DNA of 64,000 nt, from the NCBI GenBank assembly GCA_028023455.1, contig JAQFVV010012495.1, positions 2,947,711 to 3,011,710 on the forward strand. The letters are read 5' to 3'. Shown piece after piece: positions 61,799-64,000 of this stretch (position 1 is its first letter; each line of letters begins with the position of its first letter). The stretch comes from Epiperipatus broadwayi. Its lineage: Eukaryota; Onychophora; Udeonychophora; Euonychophora; Peripatidae. The notes beneath the pieces are model-generated. The model saw only the letters and a list, made by a program, of their open reading frames with translations. It did no database searches and was not told the DNA's origin. The position numbers were made by a program, and so were the translations under genes.

Positions 61799-64000
61799 TT
61801 AAATAAGATATGTAGAGGTAAATATGTAAAGAGATAATTGTTAATAAATAAGTTGGGGATGATAAAAAATGGTTAGGTTAAATAGGAGTATAAATTTGGG
61901 TATATTTATAGATATTAAATAATAAAAAATAATAAATAAATAAAATAATAAACTTAGCATAATATTTACATATAAAACAGTATAAAAAATTTTATAAAAA
62001 TTATGTAAAAATAATGATAAAAGTTAAAATATATAAAATAAAAATATATATATGTAAATAAAGTTGTAGGGTTTATATATATAAAAACATATAAAGAAGT
62101 ATAATATAAATTTATGAGTATTATATAATAAAAGTTAAAGTGTAAAAATATATATATATAAATAAAGAGTTGTAGGGGATATATATATATATATTTAGTT
62201 TAAATAATATGTAATAGAAGGAGCTAGGGTATAAGATAATTTTTTGAAAAAAAAAACGATTTTTCATTATTTTATTTAGAAGATCAGAATAACTTTAGTA
62301 AGTGTAAAGATTATAAAGTTTATAGGTTTTAAATATTCAGCAATAATAAATATAAAATATTAATTTTAAAAGAAGAATGAGTAAGAAAATAATAAATATG
62401 ATTTAAAATTAAAAGAATTTTAGTTACTAATCATAAAGTTTAAGTTTATGAAGAATACAGATAATTAGTAGATTGTTAATAATAATAAAATAGATAATAT
62501 TTAGATTAATAGTTGTCCTTGAATGTATATATGTATAAAGTTAAGAATACACATGTATAATTTATATTTATTTTTTATTTATGTAGTACATTTTATTTTA
62601 TATTAATTGTTTTATTTGGGTTTGATTATTTATTTCAGGTTTTTAATATATATATTTTATGTTGTTTTTAGTTTTTTTATTGTTTAAAAATTTTTTTTAG
62701 GGTGTTATTATATAGTTGTTTTTTTATTTTGTTCATTATATCATAGCTCTGAAGAATACTGCAGGTCAGTCAAAACGTAGGTGTATGTACAAATAAAGTT
62801 TGCTAAAAAGTGTTTGAAGTTTGGATAAATTGTATTTATATGATATTACGGCAAACATAAAGAAAAGTGTGATTTTGGTAATATTTTGAGTATGATTGTA
62901 ATGTATGAATGTTACATTATTTTGTTAATTTATGGTACGAGAAGACATCGTCTAAATGAGTAATACGTGGGAATATCACTTATGGTAATGATTGTATAAT
63001 ATTAATAATTTTAATGTATTTTGTTTTTTTTCTCTTTAGATGAACCAAATATTATATGATTTTGGATGAATGTATGGATATGTAAATACATTGTACACAC
63101 ATAAGATTTATAGAAATTCATTTTATTTTTAAAATATGCATACTTTTATTTTTATTGTATAAATTTATTATAACTTAATGAGGGCAGTAATTGTATGATT
63201 CTTTCGTGACTAAACTTTAGTATTTCTGTTATATGGTTAAAGTATTGAATTATATTGGTACATGTCATTTTTTTTGTGTTTTGTTCATAAATTAATAAGA
63301 AGTGAAGTAATCTTTTCGGTATTATTAGATAGTTTAAATTAATATCTTTATATGTAAATTTATTTGTTGGTTTAAGAGTATATTGTAAGTATTTTGACAA
63401 AGTATAGGGATGAGTTTATATAGCAATTTTTTAAAAAGATAGTAAATTGAAAATAGACTAAAAGGAGATTAAACGATACTTAAATGTCAAATTTTATTAG
63501 TCTGAAATAGGAATAGTATATGAGTTAGTAGTTATGTGAATATGATCAATTCAAGTAAAGTAGAGAATAAAGTTAGATCAAGAAAAGAATCATAGAATTT
63601 TATTTTATTTTAATCTAGTAACTCTATGAAGATGTGTAATTTATAAGTAAATTTTGTTTTGCAAAATGATTGAACAACTTTAAGTATTATTTTTTTTAAA
63701 AAAATACCTACATGTATTGCATATTTTAATAAGTGATATATTATAATAGACCAACATCGGAATGAAATAAATAATTACATACTTGATAAATATTACTCAA
63801 TATTAAGGAGTTACATCAGCACATACATTTAGTTGATATTAAATTAATACTCATTAGAAGATATAATGTATGACAACCATATTATAATGAAATATATCTG
63901 TAGTATATTTTGCTGGAATAAACATTTTTTAGTTGTTATTTTTTTTTTTTTTCACAAATGATGTATACTTTTGATGAAAGCATACCATAATAATATTTTA

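Larger units (their letters stand above)
59281..62839. mobile_element. 3.56-kb palindrome of two 5'-truncated Penelope-like elements
   Basis: Left arm 59281-61042 and right arm 61069-62839 are reverse complements over about 1.76 kb with few differences, separated by only 26 bp (61043-61068). Each arm holds the C-terminal part of a PLE protein and its 3' untranslated tail, oriented outward from the centre. The arms end in the same sequence (TTTATCCAAACTTCAAACAC and inverse). The left copy reads through the centre into the thumb word TSVYKKNNIGNKITKW, so it is slightly longer. The RT core is absent in both. Confidence 0.92.
57070..64000. repeat. Outer diverged direct repeat, copy A', disrupted by a PLE palindrome
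   Basis: Colinear with the region starting at 43485: similarity runs through 57080-59270, is interrupted by the palindrome 59281-62839, and resumes near 62925. There ATCACTTATGGTAATGATTG aligns with AATTACTTATGGCAATAATA at 45770. The insertion therefore post-dates the A/A' duplication. It runs to the window edge. No gene supported. Short open frames at 57820 and 58329 are AT-rich chance frames. Confidence 0.55.

Noticed and set aside
1-64000. CRISPR arrays, operons, riboswitches or other prokaryotic systems
   Set aside because: Composition, spliceosomal introns, microsatellites and retroelements are eukaryotic. The tandem repeats seen lack the regular repeat-spacer pattern.

Overview
This is eukaryotic, AT-rich, intron- and transposon-dominated DNA with no bacterial features. 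Dense Penelope-like elements (PLEs), tRNA-derived SINEs, decayed LINEs, foldback elements and CA/TA microsatellites fit a mollusc, most likely a coleoid cephalopod such as an octopus. That assignment is inference from repeat style, not from a marker gene.

Host gene. I can support one host gene, on the minus strand. Three exons join in frame through good splice sites: 37495-37552, then 22814-23552, then 12575-12633. The intron phases agree at both junctions (1 and 2). The encoded stretch is very Ser/Glu/Asp-rich and I do not recognise it. Both ends of the gene are missing, so nearly all of positions 12.6-37.5 kb is intron. The repeats there would be transcribed in its pre-mRNA, including a 76-bp hairpin 113 bp from one exon and a 1.6-kb PLE palindrome 0.23 kb from another.

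Layout. 1-12.3 kb: locally duplicated AT-rich DNA, foldback elements, a jockey-type LINE remnant, a tRNA-SINE and a decayed Zn-ribbon-like frame. 12.3-37.6 kb: the host gene and its introns, holding a Ty3/gypsy gag-protease relic (14.6-17.2 kb), a PLE endonuclease scrap (20.3 kb), a head-to-head PLE palindrome (23.8-27.8 kb) carrying a TTAA-flanked MITE, LINE remnants, a pogo/Tigger transposase relic, a tRNA-Gly pseudogene and a tRNA-SINE with clear target-site duplication. 39.6-43.2 kb: a second head-to-head PLE pair. 43.5-64 kb: a concentric direct-repeat structure. An outer, diverged repeat pair (A from 43.49 kb, A' from 57.07 kb) encloses a young 2.5-kb direct repeat pair (48.8-51.3 and 54.5-57.1 kb). 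This in turn encloses a 3.2-kb core whose only sizeable reading frame is an acidic, coiled-coil, Gag-like protein on the minus strand. Outer repeat A' was later hit by a third PLE, now a 3.56-kb near-perfect palindrome with a 26-nt centre.

Most promising for follow-up: the concentric repeat with its orphan Gag-like ORF; the three independent head-to-head PLE pairs, one with a hammerhead-ribozyme-like motif; and the long intronic inverted repeats beside exons of the host gene. All boundaries were read by eye and are accurate to a few bases only where exact motifs are quoted.
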